A stretch of DNA of 64,000 nt, from contig CAYUCW010000004.1 of NCBI GenBank assembly GCA_964443435.1, positions 1 through 64,000 on the forward strand, given 5' to 3'. Below are positions 52,477 to 60,521 of this stretch, piece by piece. The DNA comes from Pseudaquidulcibacter sp964443435 (GTDB lineage Bacteria > Pseudomonadota > Alphaproteobacteria > Caulobacterales > Aquidulcibacteraceae). Position 1 is the first letter of the stretch, and each line of letters opens with the position of its first letter. The position numbers and the translations under genes are program-made. The notes beneath the pieces are model-generated. The model did no database searches. It had not been told where the DNA came from and saw nothing but the letters and a program-made list of their open reading frames with translations.

Positions 52477-53296
52477 TTTGCGCCTCAAGAATATTAAGTG
52501 CTTTCTTTCTTTCAGCTAGTAAAATTTCTAAAGGCGGAATATTAGTGTCCCATTCAATTAAGACAGGGGCATTAAATTTCTTAATTGCGTTTTCAAATAA
52601 ATCCCATACTTTTGGAAAAACTGTATTTCCATGGGTATCGATTAAAATAGTTTCACCATTTTTGGTTTTATTTTCTTGATACCCTGCAAGGTGAATTTCT
52701 TTAACGAATAAAGGATTAATAGAATCAATATATTCATTAGAATTAAGCCCAATATTATGCTCGCCTACATAAATATTATTAATATCTAGTAGGATTGCGC
52801 ACCCTGTTTTTTCACAAATTTTATTTAAAAAATCGGCTTCGGTAAAAGTGCTATTTTTAAAAGATAAATAATTTGAAGGATTTTCAATTAAGATCTGCCT
52901 TCCTATAAAATTCTGAAATAAATCAATATTTCTTACGAATTTGTCCATTGTTTCATCAATTAATGGAACTGGCAAAAGATCTGGAACAAATATTCCATCA
53001 TCGCCAGAAAAACTTAAATGATCAGAGACTAAAATCGGCTTAAATTCATCTATAAGATTTTTTATCTGACTTAGGTGTTTAAAATCAAGATTTTCACTTC
53101 CAAGCGAAACACCAACACTATGCATTGAAATCGGATAGTTTTGTGAAAGTTTTGAAAGATATTCTTTAGGCTTACCGCCACCAAAATAATTTTCCGAATG
53201 AATTTCAAGAAAATCAATATTTGGTAACTCATTAAGAATTGCGTCAAAATGTGGGGCACGTAATCCAATTCCAACTGCATTTTGACGCAAATTCAT
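52469..53296 (-). CDS. BufB-type DUF692 multinuclear iron oxidase
   Basis: A 275-residue TIM barrel related to MbnB. Metal-ligand segments can be read in order: EIHSENYFGG, MHSVGVSLGS, VSDHLSFSG, LIENPSNYLSF, LLDINNIYVG, EIHLAGY, IDTHG and IEWDTN; their His, Glu and Asp bind the two or three iron atoms of the family. MbnB-type enzymes convert Cys of a precursor peptide to an oxazolone/thioamide or, in bufferins, a thiooxazole. It lies 11 nt after bufA. Confidence 0.93.
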   Translation of the reverse strand: MNLRQNAVGIGLRAPHFDAILNELPNIDFLEIHSENYFGGGKPKEYLSKLSQNYPISMHSVGVSLGSENLDFKHLSQIKNLIDEFKPILVSDHLSFSGDDGIFVPDLLPVPLIDETMDKFVRNIDLFQNFIGRQILIENPSNYLSFKNSTFTEADFLNKICEKTGCAILLDINNIYVGEHNIGLNSNEYIDSINPLFVKEIHLAGYQENKTKNGETILIDTHGNTVFPKVWDLFENAIKKFNAPVLIEWDTNIPPLEILLAERKKALNILEAQNA

Positions 53297-53307
53297 CTAT
53301 AATGACC

Positions 53308-53586
53308 TTATAATACTCTGCCGTTTACAAGTTTAGTGCAAGTTCCAGCGGGAAGTTTTACCCACTCATTTTTATCACCATCTTTTTTCGCCATACCAGC
53401 GCAAGAATGGCCATTTGCCGCGCAGTCATTTTTGCCGGCTTTTACAACGCCAGCACATTTTTCCATAGCTGCAGAACCAGCTTTTTTCATCATTTGATCA
53501 TTTGCATTAGATGAAGTTGCAACAATGCTTGCACCCGCGATGAAAGCTACAAGTGAAGCGCCAATAATAATAGGGGTCTTTTTCAT
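53308..53586 (-). CDS. BufA-type DUF2282 bufferin precursor
   Basis: A 92-residue small exported protein. Residues 1-28 form a signal peptide (ends SSNA). The mature part has four Cys at 44, 55, 62 and 83 in EKCAGVVKAGKNDCAANGHSC and PAGTC, the DUF2282 pattern. DUF2282 proteins were recently shown in other bacteria to be RiPP-type bufferins whose Cys are modified by DUF692/DUF2063 enzymes and which bind copper in the periplasm. Here it is the first gene of bufA-bufB-bufC-doxX, with AAAGGAG before the ATG and an ECF promoter 40 nt upstream. Confidence 0.93.
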   Translation of the reverse strand: MKKTPIIIGASLVAFIAGASIVATSSNANDQMMKKAGSAAMEKCAGVVKAGKNDCAANGHSCAGMAKKDGDKNEWVKLPAGTCTKLVNGRVL

Positions 53587-53624
53587 AATATTCTCCTTTC
53601 CATCAAACGTGATGGTAAATATAT

Positions 53625-53652
53625 ATACGCCTAGTATTTGGATAAGTTACAA
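53625..53652 (-). promoter_or_regulatory. ECF (sigF-type) promoter of bufA operon
   Basis: On the minus strand, TTGTAACTTAT (53652-53642) and GGCGTAT (53631-53625) give GTAAC-N16-CGTAT. The same spacing and words occur in the divergent promoter of the sigma gene. It matches the GTAAC...CG form described for Caulobacter sigF promoters. Confidence 0.88.
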
Positions 53653-53665
53653 GCTAAATTAAAAT

Positions 53666-53693
53666 TTGTAACTTATTTTTCATTTCGGCGTAT
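53666..53693 (+). promoter_or_regulatory. ECF (sigF-type) autoregulatory promoter of sigma gene
   Basis: TTGTAACTTAT starts at 53666 (GTAAC 53668-53672) and GGCGTAT ends at 53693 (CGTAT 53689-53693), the same -35/-10 pair and 16-nt gap as on the bufA side. With the start codon at 53702 the predicted transcript would begin at or beside the ATG. Confidence 0.88.
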
Positions 53694-53701
53694 TTATTTA
53701 C

Positions 53702-54235
53702 ATGGCAAAACTAAACCAAGATAAATGGCAAGAATGGATGATTGCATCATTAGATGGCAATAAGAATACTTATCGCCTTCTTTTATGCGAATTAAGAATA
53801 TGGCTTTTTGGCTATTTTCGTACGCGTGTTCATGAAGCAAGCATTGAAGATCTTATCCAAGATACACTTTTAACCATACATAATAAACGCGCAAGTTTTG
53901 ATACTTCGCGCATATTATTACCTTGGATTATTGCCATCGCCCGCAATAAACTTATTGATAAATATAGACGCAGTATAAAAATGATAGAAGTCGAACTTGA
54001 TTTTGATTTGCAAGATTCAAATTCACCTGAAAACTGCGCGAAAGAAGATATTGAAAAGCTTTTAAAATTAATCCCACAGAATCAAGCAAACATAATTTCA
54101 ATGATAAAAATTCAAGAATTATCGATTGAAGAAGTCGCGCTTAAAACCGGCCTCTCGCAATCTAATGTAAAAATTTACGTACATCGCGGCCTTAAAGCCC
54201 TTCAGTCCAAAGTAAAGGAGGTTATCAATGAATGA
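53702..54235 (+). CDS. ECF RNA polymerase sigma factor (sigF-like)
   Basis: A 177-residue group IV sigma factor. Region 2 is at residues about 30-90 (YFRTRVHEASIEDLIQDTLLTIH, LPWIIAIARNKLIDKYRR) and region 4 at about 115-170 (LKLIPQNQANIISMIKIQELSIEEVA, TGLSQSNVKIYVHRGLKAL-type helix-turn-helix). The NrsF gene overlapping its end (ATGAATGA) identifies the membrane-anchored anti-sigma type known from Caulobacter sigF, which controls heavy-metal responses. No ribosome site precedes the ATG, which fits a leaderless mRNA. Confidence 0.93.
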   Translation: MAKLNQDKWQEWMIASLDGNKNTYRLLLCELRIWLFGYFRTRVHEASIEDLIQDTLLTIHNKRASFDTSRILLPWIIAIARNKLIDKYRRSIKMIEVELDFDLQDSNSPENCAKEDIEKLLKLIPQNQANIISMIKIQELSIEEVALKTGLSQSNVKIYVHRGLKALQSKVKEVINE

Positions 54236-54860
54236 TCCCCTTATTGATAATTTAGTGGATGATCTTACGCCTGTAAGAAGTTTTAATCTTTGGCAAATTC
54301 TTGCCTTAACGTGCTTATGCTTCATTATATTTAGCTTTATAATTATATCTAATTTAGGCATGCGCGATATGGGTTATGCATTTAATTCGGGCGCTATTTA
54401 TTGGAAGAATGGCGGCCTTATCTTAAGTGCAATCTTAGGATTTTTTGCGCTTAATAATCTTTCACGTCCTGAAAATAAAAATAATTTTATAAGCCATGCA
54501 TCAATATTTTTTGCCCCGATTTTAATATTATTTTTAATTAGTATTAATCAAAATCTATTTCTAACTGAGCTTAAGAATCCTAATTTTAATGGAATGCTTG
54601 CTTGTGCCAGTAATATTTTCATTTTTGGCACTATATTATTTGCATTAGTTTATAAAATGTTTTTATCAAAATCCGCATCACAAAACCCTAAAACTTTGGG
54701 CCTTATATCTGGTCTTGCCTGCGGATTTACCGCCGCAAGCGCCTATGCGTTACATTGTAATATGGATGGCTTTATTTATTTCATAATTGCATATTTATTG
54801 CCTATTGCCACATTGGGAATAATAGGTATTTATATTGGTATAAAAAGGCTTAAATGGTAG
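54228..54860 (+). CDS. NrsF-family anti-sigma factor (DUF1109)
   Basis: A 210-residue inner-membrane protein with six membrane segments. The polar N-terminus NDPLIDNLVDDLTPVRSFNLW is the conserved DUF1109 start thought to hold the sigma factor. In Caulobacter NrsF, two Cys sense thiol-reactive metals; here Cys residues lie in the membrane part (MLACASN, GLACGFTA, ALHCNMDG). It overlaps the sigma stop by 8 nt, with a perfect AAGGAGG site inside the sigma gene. Confidence 0.92.
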   Translation: MNDPLIDNLVDDLTPVRSFNLWQILALTCLCFIIFSFIIISNLGMRDMGYAFNSGAIYWKNGGLILSAILGFFALNNLSRPENKNNFISHASIFFAPILILFLISINQNLFLTELKNPNFNGMLACASNIFIFGTILFALVYKMFLSKSASQNPKTLGLISGLACGFTAASAYALHCNMDGFIYFIIAYLLPIATLGIIGIYIGIKRLKW

Positions 54861-54863
54861 ATT

Positions 54864-55265
54864 ATGGCAGAAACAAACTTTTATTCAAAAATTGCTAAAA
54901 AAGCAGCAAAATTCACTGGAAAGCCTATTGTATTCAATATCGCATTATTAACTATTATTGTTTGGCTTATAACTGGTCCAATTTTTAAGTTTTCAGATAC
55001 TTGGCAATTAGTAATTAATACCGGAACAACCATAATAACATTCCTTATGGTTTTTCTTATCCAGAACGCGCAAAACCGCGATACTGAAGCAATTCAGATT
55101 AAATTAGATGAATTAATAAGGGCAAATAAAAGTGCACATAATGCGCTTATGGATTTAGAAGAGTTAGAAGAAGAAACTCTTGATAATTTACGCGCTAAAT
55201 ATGAAGCTTTGGCAAAAAAGGCCCGCGATAACCTGGAAAATGACATTATTGATATAAAAGATTAA
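54864..55265 (+). CDS. Low-affinity iron permease-like small membrane protein
   Basis: A 133-residue protein with two membrane segments (VFNIALLTIIVWLITGP, LVINTGTTIITFLMVFLIQNAQNRDTEA cited in parts) and a charged coiled-coil tail. The TFLMVFLIQNAQNRD stretch is the Iron_permease (PF04120-type) hallmark. The family name comes from yeast Fet4 similarity and bacterial function is unproven. It starts 3 nt after nrsF, so it belongs to the sigma-nrsF operon and is probably metal-stress induced. Confidence 0.85.
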   Translation: MAETNFYSKIAKKAAKFTGKPIVFNIALLTIIVWLITGPIFKFSDTWQLVINTGTTIITFLMVFLIQNAQNRDTEAIQIKLDELIRANKSAHNALMDLEELEEETLDNLRAKYEALAKKARDNLENDIIDIKD

Positions 55266-55278
55266 TAAAACCTCTTGC

Positions 55279-55304
55279 GTTCTCTAAATGTTCTGTTATT
55301 GTTC
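55279..55304 (+). promoter_or_regulatory. Tandem LexA (SOS) boxes before comM
   Basis: GTTC occurs at 55279, 55290 and 55301, each 11 bp apart, so GTTC-N7-GTTC is present twice in overlap. GTTC-N7-GTTC is the alphaproteobacterial LexA site. The array lies 71-96 nt before the YifB/ComM start, a promoter position. comM is a known SOS gene in several alphaproteobacteria. Confidence 0.82.
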
Positions 55305-55374
55305 ATGTTAAATATAGAACAGAATCTTGATTGTGGATATTTCGGATACGAAATAAACATTAAAGGGGACAGCA

Positions 55375-56925
55375 ATGGTTGCCAATATTGTTACATTTGC
55401 TTTTAATGGCGCAAAAGCAGAGCGCGTTGACGTTCAAGTGCAAATTTCCGAAGGCGGAACCCAAAGCACTTTTTCGATTGTTGGCCTTGCCGATAAAGCA
55501 GTTGGTGAAAGCCGCGATAGATTAAGGGCGGCCTTTACCGCAATTGGTCTTGCACTTCCCCATTCAAGAATAATTGTAAATCTTTCTCCTGCTGATATGC
55601 CCAAAGAAGGTTCACACTATGATGCCCCAATCGCACTCGCAATCCTCGTAAGCATGGGGGTTTTACCTTCTGACGCACTTGAAGGTATTGCCTGTATGGG
55701 AGAACTTAGCCTTGATGGATCTTGGCTTAGAGTTATGGGTGCATTACCAGCGGCAATTGCCGCCAATGAAGAAGGGCTTTCATTTGTGTGCCCAAGCATA
55801 TCTGCACCAGAGGCCGCATGGTCGGGCGGAAAAATTATCGGCGTAAATTCACTTATGGGTTTTATAAATCATGTGCGCGGAAATAATATTATCGCCCCGT
55901 CTGTTCGCGGTGAATTATTGGACGATTCAAGCCAGTTTGATTTAAAAGATGTCAGAGGGCAAGAGCAAGGAAAACGCGCCATAGAAGTTGCCGCCGCTGG
56001 TGGTCATAATCTTCTTATGTGTGGCCCACCTGGCGCAGGAAAATCAATGCTTGCGCAAAGACTTCCTGGTCTTTTGCCTCCGCTTAATTCACGCGAATTA
56101 CTTGAGGTTTCAATGATACACTCGGTAGCAGGGACACTTGGAAAAGGTGCTTTATCGCGCACTCGCCCATTTCGTGCCCCGCACCATTCGGCAAGCATGG
56201 CGGCGCTTACGGGTGGCGGCAATAAGGCAAAACCTGGGGAAGTCTCACTTGCACATCATGGTGTTTTATTCCTTGATGAATTACCAGAATTTGGCACACA
56301 GGCACTTGATGCACTACGCCAACCAATTGAAACCGGCGAAGTTGTTGTGGCGCGCGCCAATCGTCATATTACATATCCTGCACGTTTTCAGCTTATTGCC
56401 GCAATGAATCCTTGCAGATGTGGCGCACCACAAGGGAAAACTTGCGGAAAAGCTCCAAAATGTATGAGCCAATATCAAAGCCGCATTTCGGGCCCTATGC
56501 TTGATAGGATTGATATTCAAATTGACTTACCTGCAGTCACGGTTTCCGATTTATCCCTTCCGCCCTCATCCGAAGGCACAAAAGAAGTTGCAGCACGGGT
56601 TTTAATGGCGCGGCAAATTCAGGAAGAAAGATATAAATCTTATAGCTTAAATCCACCTGTTAATAATGTTATTAATGGTGAAATTCTTGATAAATATACA
56701 AAGCTTGATGAAGCAGGGCATAATCTTTTAACAAAGGCAGCCGACGCAATGCGCCTTTCTGCCCGCGCATACCACCGCACGTTAAAAGTTGCGCGAACAA
56801 TTGCCGATTTAGATGGTCAAGATAGCATTAAGCGCATTCATCTTGCCGAAGCCTTGGCATATAGAAGAAGCGATCCCAATGAAACCAATTCGGAAAATTC
56901 AAACGCTAAAATTTTTCAAAAATAA
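55375..56925 (+). CDS. comM: YifB/ComM family Mg-chelatase-like AAA+ helicase
   Basis: A 516-residue AAA+ ATPase. The N-terminal ChlI-like domain has VQVQISEGGTQSTFSIVGLAD and PADMPKEGSHYDAPIA-type motifs. The ATPase core has Walker A GPPGAGKSMLAQR near residue 219, the Walker B LFLDELPEF near 300 and four Cys of a zinc knuckle (NPCRCGAPQGKTC...KCMSQY). ComM is a branch-migration helicase used in natural transformation and recombination. AAAGGGG precedes the ATG; LexA boxes lie upstream. Confidence 0.92.
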   Translation: MVANIVTFAFNGAKAERVDVQVQISEGGTQSTFSIVGLADKAVGESRDRLRAAFTAIGLALPHSRIIVNLSPADMPKEGSHYDAPIALAILVSMGVLPSDALEGIACMGELSLDGSWLRVMGALPAAIAANEEGLSFVCPSISAPEAAWSGGKIIGVNSLMGFINHVRGNNIIAPSVRGELLDDSSQFDLKDVRGQEQGKRAIEVAAAGGHNLLMCGPPGAGKSMLAQRLPGLLPPLNSRELLEVSMIHSVAGTLGKGALSRTRPFRAPHHSASMAALTGGGNKAKPGEVSLAHHGVLFLDELPEFGTQALDALRQPIETGEVVVARANRHITYPARFQLIAAMNPCRCGAPQGKTCGKAPKCMSQYQSRISGPMLDRIDIQIDLPAVTVSDLSLPPSSEGTKEVAARVLMARQIQEERYKSYSLNPPVNNVINGEILDKYTKLDEAGHNLLTKAADAMRLSARAYHRTLKVARTIADLDGQDSIKRIHLAEALAYRRSDPNETNSENSNAKIFQK

Positions 56926-56930
56926 TTAAA

Positions 56931-57143
56931 TTATTTTTCGATTAAAGGACTAAGGATTTTCCAAATACCCATTGCATGACCGTGACCAATGCCATACTCT
57001 TTTGCAAGATATTCTTTGACCATTGATGCACTTGTTCCTTTTGATGTGAAGCCTTTTTCCACCATTATATCGCGGATTTCATAAGGTGTCTTACCAGTTT
57101 TAGTAGTAACGCCCGCCATATATGTATCATAATCCATTGCCAT
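56931..57143 (-). CDS. DUF4287 domain protein
   Basis: A 70-residue protein. The pattern YDTYMAGVTTKTGKTPYEIRDI...KGFTSKGTSASMVKEYLAKEYGIGHGHAMGIW fits the DUF4287 domain of small cytosolic proteins, made of helices that pack like a DNA- or peptide-binding module. Function unknown. The 3' end is 5 nt from comM (convergent), and dut lies 17 nt upstream of nothing but this gene, on the same strand. Confidence 0.88.
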   Translation of the reverse strand: MAMDYDTYMAGVTTKTGKTPYEIRDIMVEKGFTSKGTSASMVKEYLAKEYGIGHGHAMGIWKILSPLIEK

Positions 57144-57160
57144 GATTAATGCCCTTTGAA

Positions 57161-57685
57161 CTAAACCCCTGTAGACCCAAATCCACCCTCACCGCGTTCA
57201 GTCTCATCAAGCTCATCGCTTTCCATCCAGACCGCTTGGGTAATCGGCGCAATAACCATTTGGGCGATTCTATCACCTCGCTTAATCGAGAATGCTTCCC
57301 AACCATGATTAATAAGAATTACACCAACTTCGCCTCTATAATCGGCATCAATAGTACCTGGTGAATTAAGGCATGTAATGCCATTTTTAAGCGCAAGACC
57401 AGAACGCGGACGAATTTGCGCTTCGAACCCAGGGGGAAGTGCGAATTTTAATCCTGTTGGAATAAGTGCGCGCCTACCGGGGAGAAGATCTACCCTCTCC
57501 CCCTCTTTAAGTGCCGCCCTTAAATCCATACCTGCGGATTGTGGGGTTTCATATTGCGGAAGCTCAAGGTCCCCAAAATGTTCAAGGCGTGTTACCGCAA
57601 TTATTGGTCTAAAGTTTTTTTCTTTAATATTTACAATTTCGCTTTCAACATTTGTTGCGCCAAATTTTCCAAATGGTTTTTTCAT
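57161..57685 (-). CDS. dut: dUTP diphosphatase
   Basis: A 174-residue trimeric enzyme hydrolysing dUTP to dUMP and PPi. Motifs 1-5 are readable: SAGMDLRAA, IRPRSGLALKNG, GTIDADYRGEV, RGDRIAQMVI and RGEGGFGSTG. An N-terminal extension of about 40 residues precedes motif 1, longer than in E. coli Dut (152 aa). The frame opens at a GTG (57691); the ATG two codons in is taken. No strong ribosome site is visible. Confidence 0.95.
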   Translation of the reverse strand: MKKPFGKFGATNVESEIVNIKEKNFRPIIAVTRLEHFGDLELPQYETPQSAGMDLRAALKEGERVDLLPGRRALIPTGLKFALPPGFEAQIRPRSGLALKNGITCLNSPGTIDADYRGEVGVILINHGWEAFSIKRGDRIAQMVIAPITQAVWMESDELDETERGEGGFGSTGV

Positions 57686-57887
57686 ATTCACTACACAGAT
57701 TCGTTTTGAACAATATGAGCAATAGAAATTTCATTGTCTATGCTTAAATTCGTAATTTTAGAATTCACAATGATATTTTACATATTTCAAACTATTGTTA
57801 TTTCGTATAAAGAATGCTTAAAATAATAAAAAAATATTTTATAATTAAATTTAATTTTGATATTCGAAATAATCGACTGGGGTAGAA

Positions 57888-59102
57888 ATGAATCACGCAA
57901 TAACACTTACTGAAATCTATTTAATTGCTATGCTAATCATTTTTACCATACCTTTTTTAGTATGGCGGATTTTTAAAACAGAGCATTACGCACCATTAGT
58001 AGTGGTTCAGATTATTGGCGGAATACTTCTTGGCCCTGGAGTATTAGGAAGCATTTTCCCCGATTATTATAATTTTGTATTTAACCCCCAAGTTATTGGC
58101 GCTTTAAATGGTGTTGCTTGGTGGGCGGTTATGCTTTTTGTATTTACGGCAGGTATTGAACTTGATTTAGATGAGGCAAAAAAGCATTCTAAAGAAAGCT
58201 CCATTACTGCGGGACTGGCACTTGGCTTTCCAATTATTTTTGGTGCAATCGCAGCGGTTATATTACTTCAGTTTTCAGAAGGTTGGATTGGTGAAAAAGG
58301 AAGTCCTTGGCAATTTATAATCGGTATAGGCATGGCGTGCGCGGTTACGGCCCTTCCTATTCTAGTTTTATTCCTAGAAAAGCTTGAGATTTTACGTAAG
58401 CCAATGGGTCAGAGAATCCTTAGATATGCAAGTCTTGATGATATTGCAATCTGGAGTGTTTTGGCACTAATCCTTCTTGATTGGGAAAGAATTGGTCGGC
58501 AAGCAACTTTCTTAGTTTGTTTTGTTCTGGTTGCTTTATTAGTTCGTAAATTAATGAAAAAACTTCAGGAAGCCGATAGATGGTATTTGGTTATAATCTG
58601 GCTTATTGCCCTTGCATTTTTAGCAGATTGGGCAGGCCTTCATTATATGGTTGGCGCATTCCTTGCAGGTGCAGTTCTTGATGCAAAATGGTTTAATCAA
58701 GAAAAAATGGATAGCTTTAGAAATACCATCTTATTTGCATTCATGCCCGTATTCTTCCTTTCAACAGGTCTTAGAACACAGTGGGATGTTGGTGGCTTTG
58801 TTGTATTTGGGGCGGCATTCTTGTTATTATTTGCTTCGGTTGCAGGTAAGAAAATTGGTGTAATTATTGCGGGTAAAGTTTTAAAATGGCAAAAAGGTGA
58901 GGCATCTGTAATTGGTTGGCTTTTACAAACTAAGGCTTTAATTGAAATTATTTTTGCCAATATTCTTTTGGATAAAAAAATAATAACTAATGAAACTTTT
59001 ACCGCTTTATTATTAATGGCGCTAATGTCAACAATGCTTACAATACCTATGGTAAAGCCAAAACTTGAAAAGCTTAAAGGCATTATTTCCAAATCAAATT
59101 AA
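57888..59102 (+). CDS. Kef/CPA2-type cation:proton antiporter
   Basis: A 404-residue inner-membrane protein with about 12 hydrophobic segments: VQIIGGILLGPGVLGSIF near residue 45 and FVFTAGIELDLDEAKKH near residue 84 are CPA2 signatures, and MACAVTALPILVLFLEK holds the conserved exchange-site segment. LHYMVGAFLAGAVLD near 255 is also typical. It lacks the C-terminal TrkA-N domain of Kef proteins. Role: Na+ or K+/H+ exchange. AGGGG-less start: GGGGTAGAA precedes the ATG. Single gene. Confidence 0.92.
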   Translation: MNHAITLTEIYLIAMLIIFTIPFLVWRIFKTEHYAPLVVVQIIGGILLGPGVLGSIFPDYYNFVFNPQVIGALNGVAWWAVMLFVFTAGIELDLDEAKKHSKESSITAGLALGFPIIFGAIAAVILLQFSEGWIGEKGSPWQFIIGIGMACAVTALPILVLFLEKLEILRKPMGQRILRYASLDDIAIWSVLALILLDWERIGRQATFLVCFVLVALLVRKLMKKLQEADRWYLVIIWLIALAFLADWAGLHYMVGAFLAGAVLDAKWFNQEKMDSFRNTILFAFMPVFFLSTGLRTQWDVGGFVVFGAAFLLLFASVAGKKIGVIIAGKVLKWQKGEASVIGWLLQTKALIEIIFANILLDKKIITNETFTALLLMALMSTMLTIPMVKPKLEKLKGIISKSN

Positions 59103-59279
59103 ACTTTAAAAAGCCAAATTAGTTTTTCAATTTATAATATTGGATAATACACAAATATATTTGCATATTTTGTTAAGCGAATTTTGTAAAAAAGCTGAAA
59201 AATATATAGTATTTGAAATAAAAAAAAGGCAAAGCTTGAAAAAATCACTATAATTAAATAAAGACTTTTTAATATTAAT

Positions 59280-60509
59280 ATGACAAGCGAAAATACAGAA
59301 CTACCAGTGAACTTTAATGATATAAAGGCCGCGCATGAAAGAATCCGCGGACAAGTATCAAATACACCTATGCAACATTCGAAAACTCTTTCGGAAATTA
59401 CGGGTGCCGAAGTTTGGATTAAGTTTGAGAATTTTCAATTTACCGCCGCTTATAAAGAACGTGGTGCATTAAATCGTCTTTTGACACTTAATGAAGATGA
59501 AAAGTCTAGAGGTGTTATCGCCATGAGCGCGGGGAACCATGCCCAAGGCATTGCGTATCATGCCGCAAGACTTGGAATCCCTGCAACAATTATCATGCCG
59601 CGCGGCACGCCTTTCACTAAGGTAGAGCATACAAAGCGTCATGGCGCGCGCGTAATAATTCATGGCGACACATTAGTTGAAGCCTCTGAATATGCCTATA
59701 AATTATGTGCCGAAGAAAACCTTGTTTTTGTGCACCCTTATAATGATGTTAAAGTTATAGCGGGACAAGGAACAATTGCGCTTGAAATGCTTGAAATTGC
59801 ACCAGACCTTGATTGCTTAATTATTCCAATCGGTGGTGGCGGCTTAATCTCGGGCAATTCAATTTCGGCAAAAGCAATCAAACCAAATATTGAAATAATT
59901 GGCGTACAGGCTGAAATGTATCCGGGCATGTATGCAAAATTTTATGGTCGCAATGACATGGAATGCAAAGGGCAAACCATTGCTGAGGGTATTGCCGTAA
60001 GAGATGTCGGTGAGATTTCATCACAAATCACGCTTAAAAATGTTGATGATATAGTATTGGTTGATGAAAGCACAATAGAGCAAGCGATTACGCTTTTCTG
60101 TAATGTTGAAAAAACTATTGCCGAGGGCGCGGGTGCATCTGGCCTTGCGGCATTACTTGCACACCCTGAAAAATTCAAAGGTAAAAAAGTTGGCATTATC
60201 CTTTGTGGCGGCAATATTGATACAAGGCTTTTGGCATCGGTGCTTACAAGATCTTTAGTGCGCGAACAAAGACTTGTCCGCCTAAGAATTATTGGCGATG
60301 ATAGGCCAGGGCTTTTGGCTTTGGTATCAAATACCATTGGCGGCACTGGCGGTAATATCATAGAGGTTGCTCATAACCGCTTGGCACTTGATGTACCTGC
60401 AAAGGGCGCGGAATTTGACATTATGGTCGAAAGCCGCGATGCCACTCATACTCAGGAAATAATAGATGCTTTAACCAAGGTTGGTTATCCGCCTCGTCCC
60501 AATAATTAA
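59280..60509 (+). CDS. Threonine ammonia-lyase with C-terminal ACT domain
   Basis: A 409-residue PLP enzyme, threonine to 2-oxobutanoate plus NH3. The PLP lysine lies in TAAYKERGALNRL near residue 60, and the phosphate loop is IPIGGGGLISGN near residue 185. The last 80 residues (VRLRIIGDDRPGLLALVSNTIGG) form one ACT domain, so this is the short ACT type seen in TdcB/IlvA2 relatives, not the two-ACT-domain IlvA. It may serve isoleucine synthesis or threonine catabolism. fkpA-like gene follows after 12 nt. Confidence 0.92.
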   Translation: MTSENTELPVNFNDIKAAHERIRGQVSNTPMQHSKTLSEITGAEVWIKFENFQFTAAYKERGALNRLLTLNEDEKSRGVIAMSAGNHAQGIAYHAARLGIPATIIMPRGTPFTKVEHTKRHGARVIIHGDTLVEASEYAYKLCAEENLVFVHPYNDVKVIAGQGTIALEMLEIAPDLDCLIIPIGGGGLISGNSISAKAIKPNIEIIGVQAEMYPGMYAKFYGRNDMECKGQTIAEGIAVRDVGEISSQITLKNVDDIVLVDESTIEQAITLFCNVEKTIAEGAGASGLAALLAHPEKFKGKKVGIILCGGNIDTRLLASVLTRSLVREQRLVRLRIIGDDRPGLLALVSNTIGGTGGNIIEVAHNRLALDVPAKGAEFDIMVESRDATHTQEIIDALTKVGYPPRPNN

Positions 60510-60521
60510 GATAGGTCCAAA

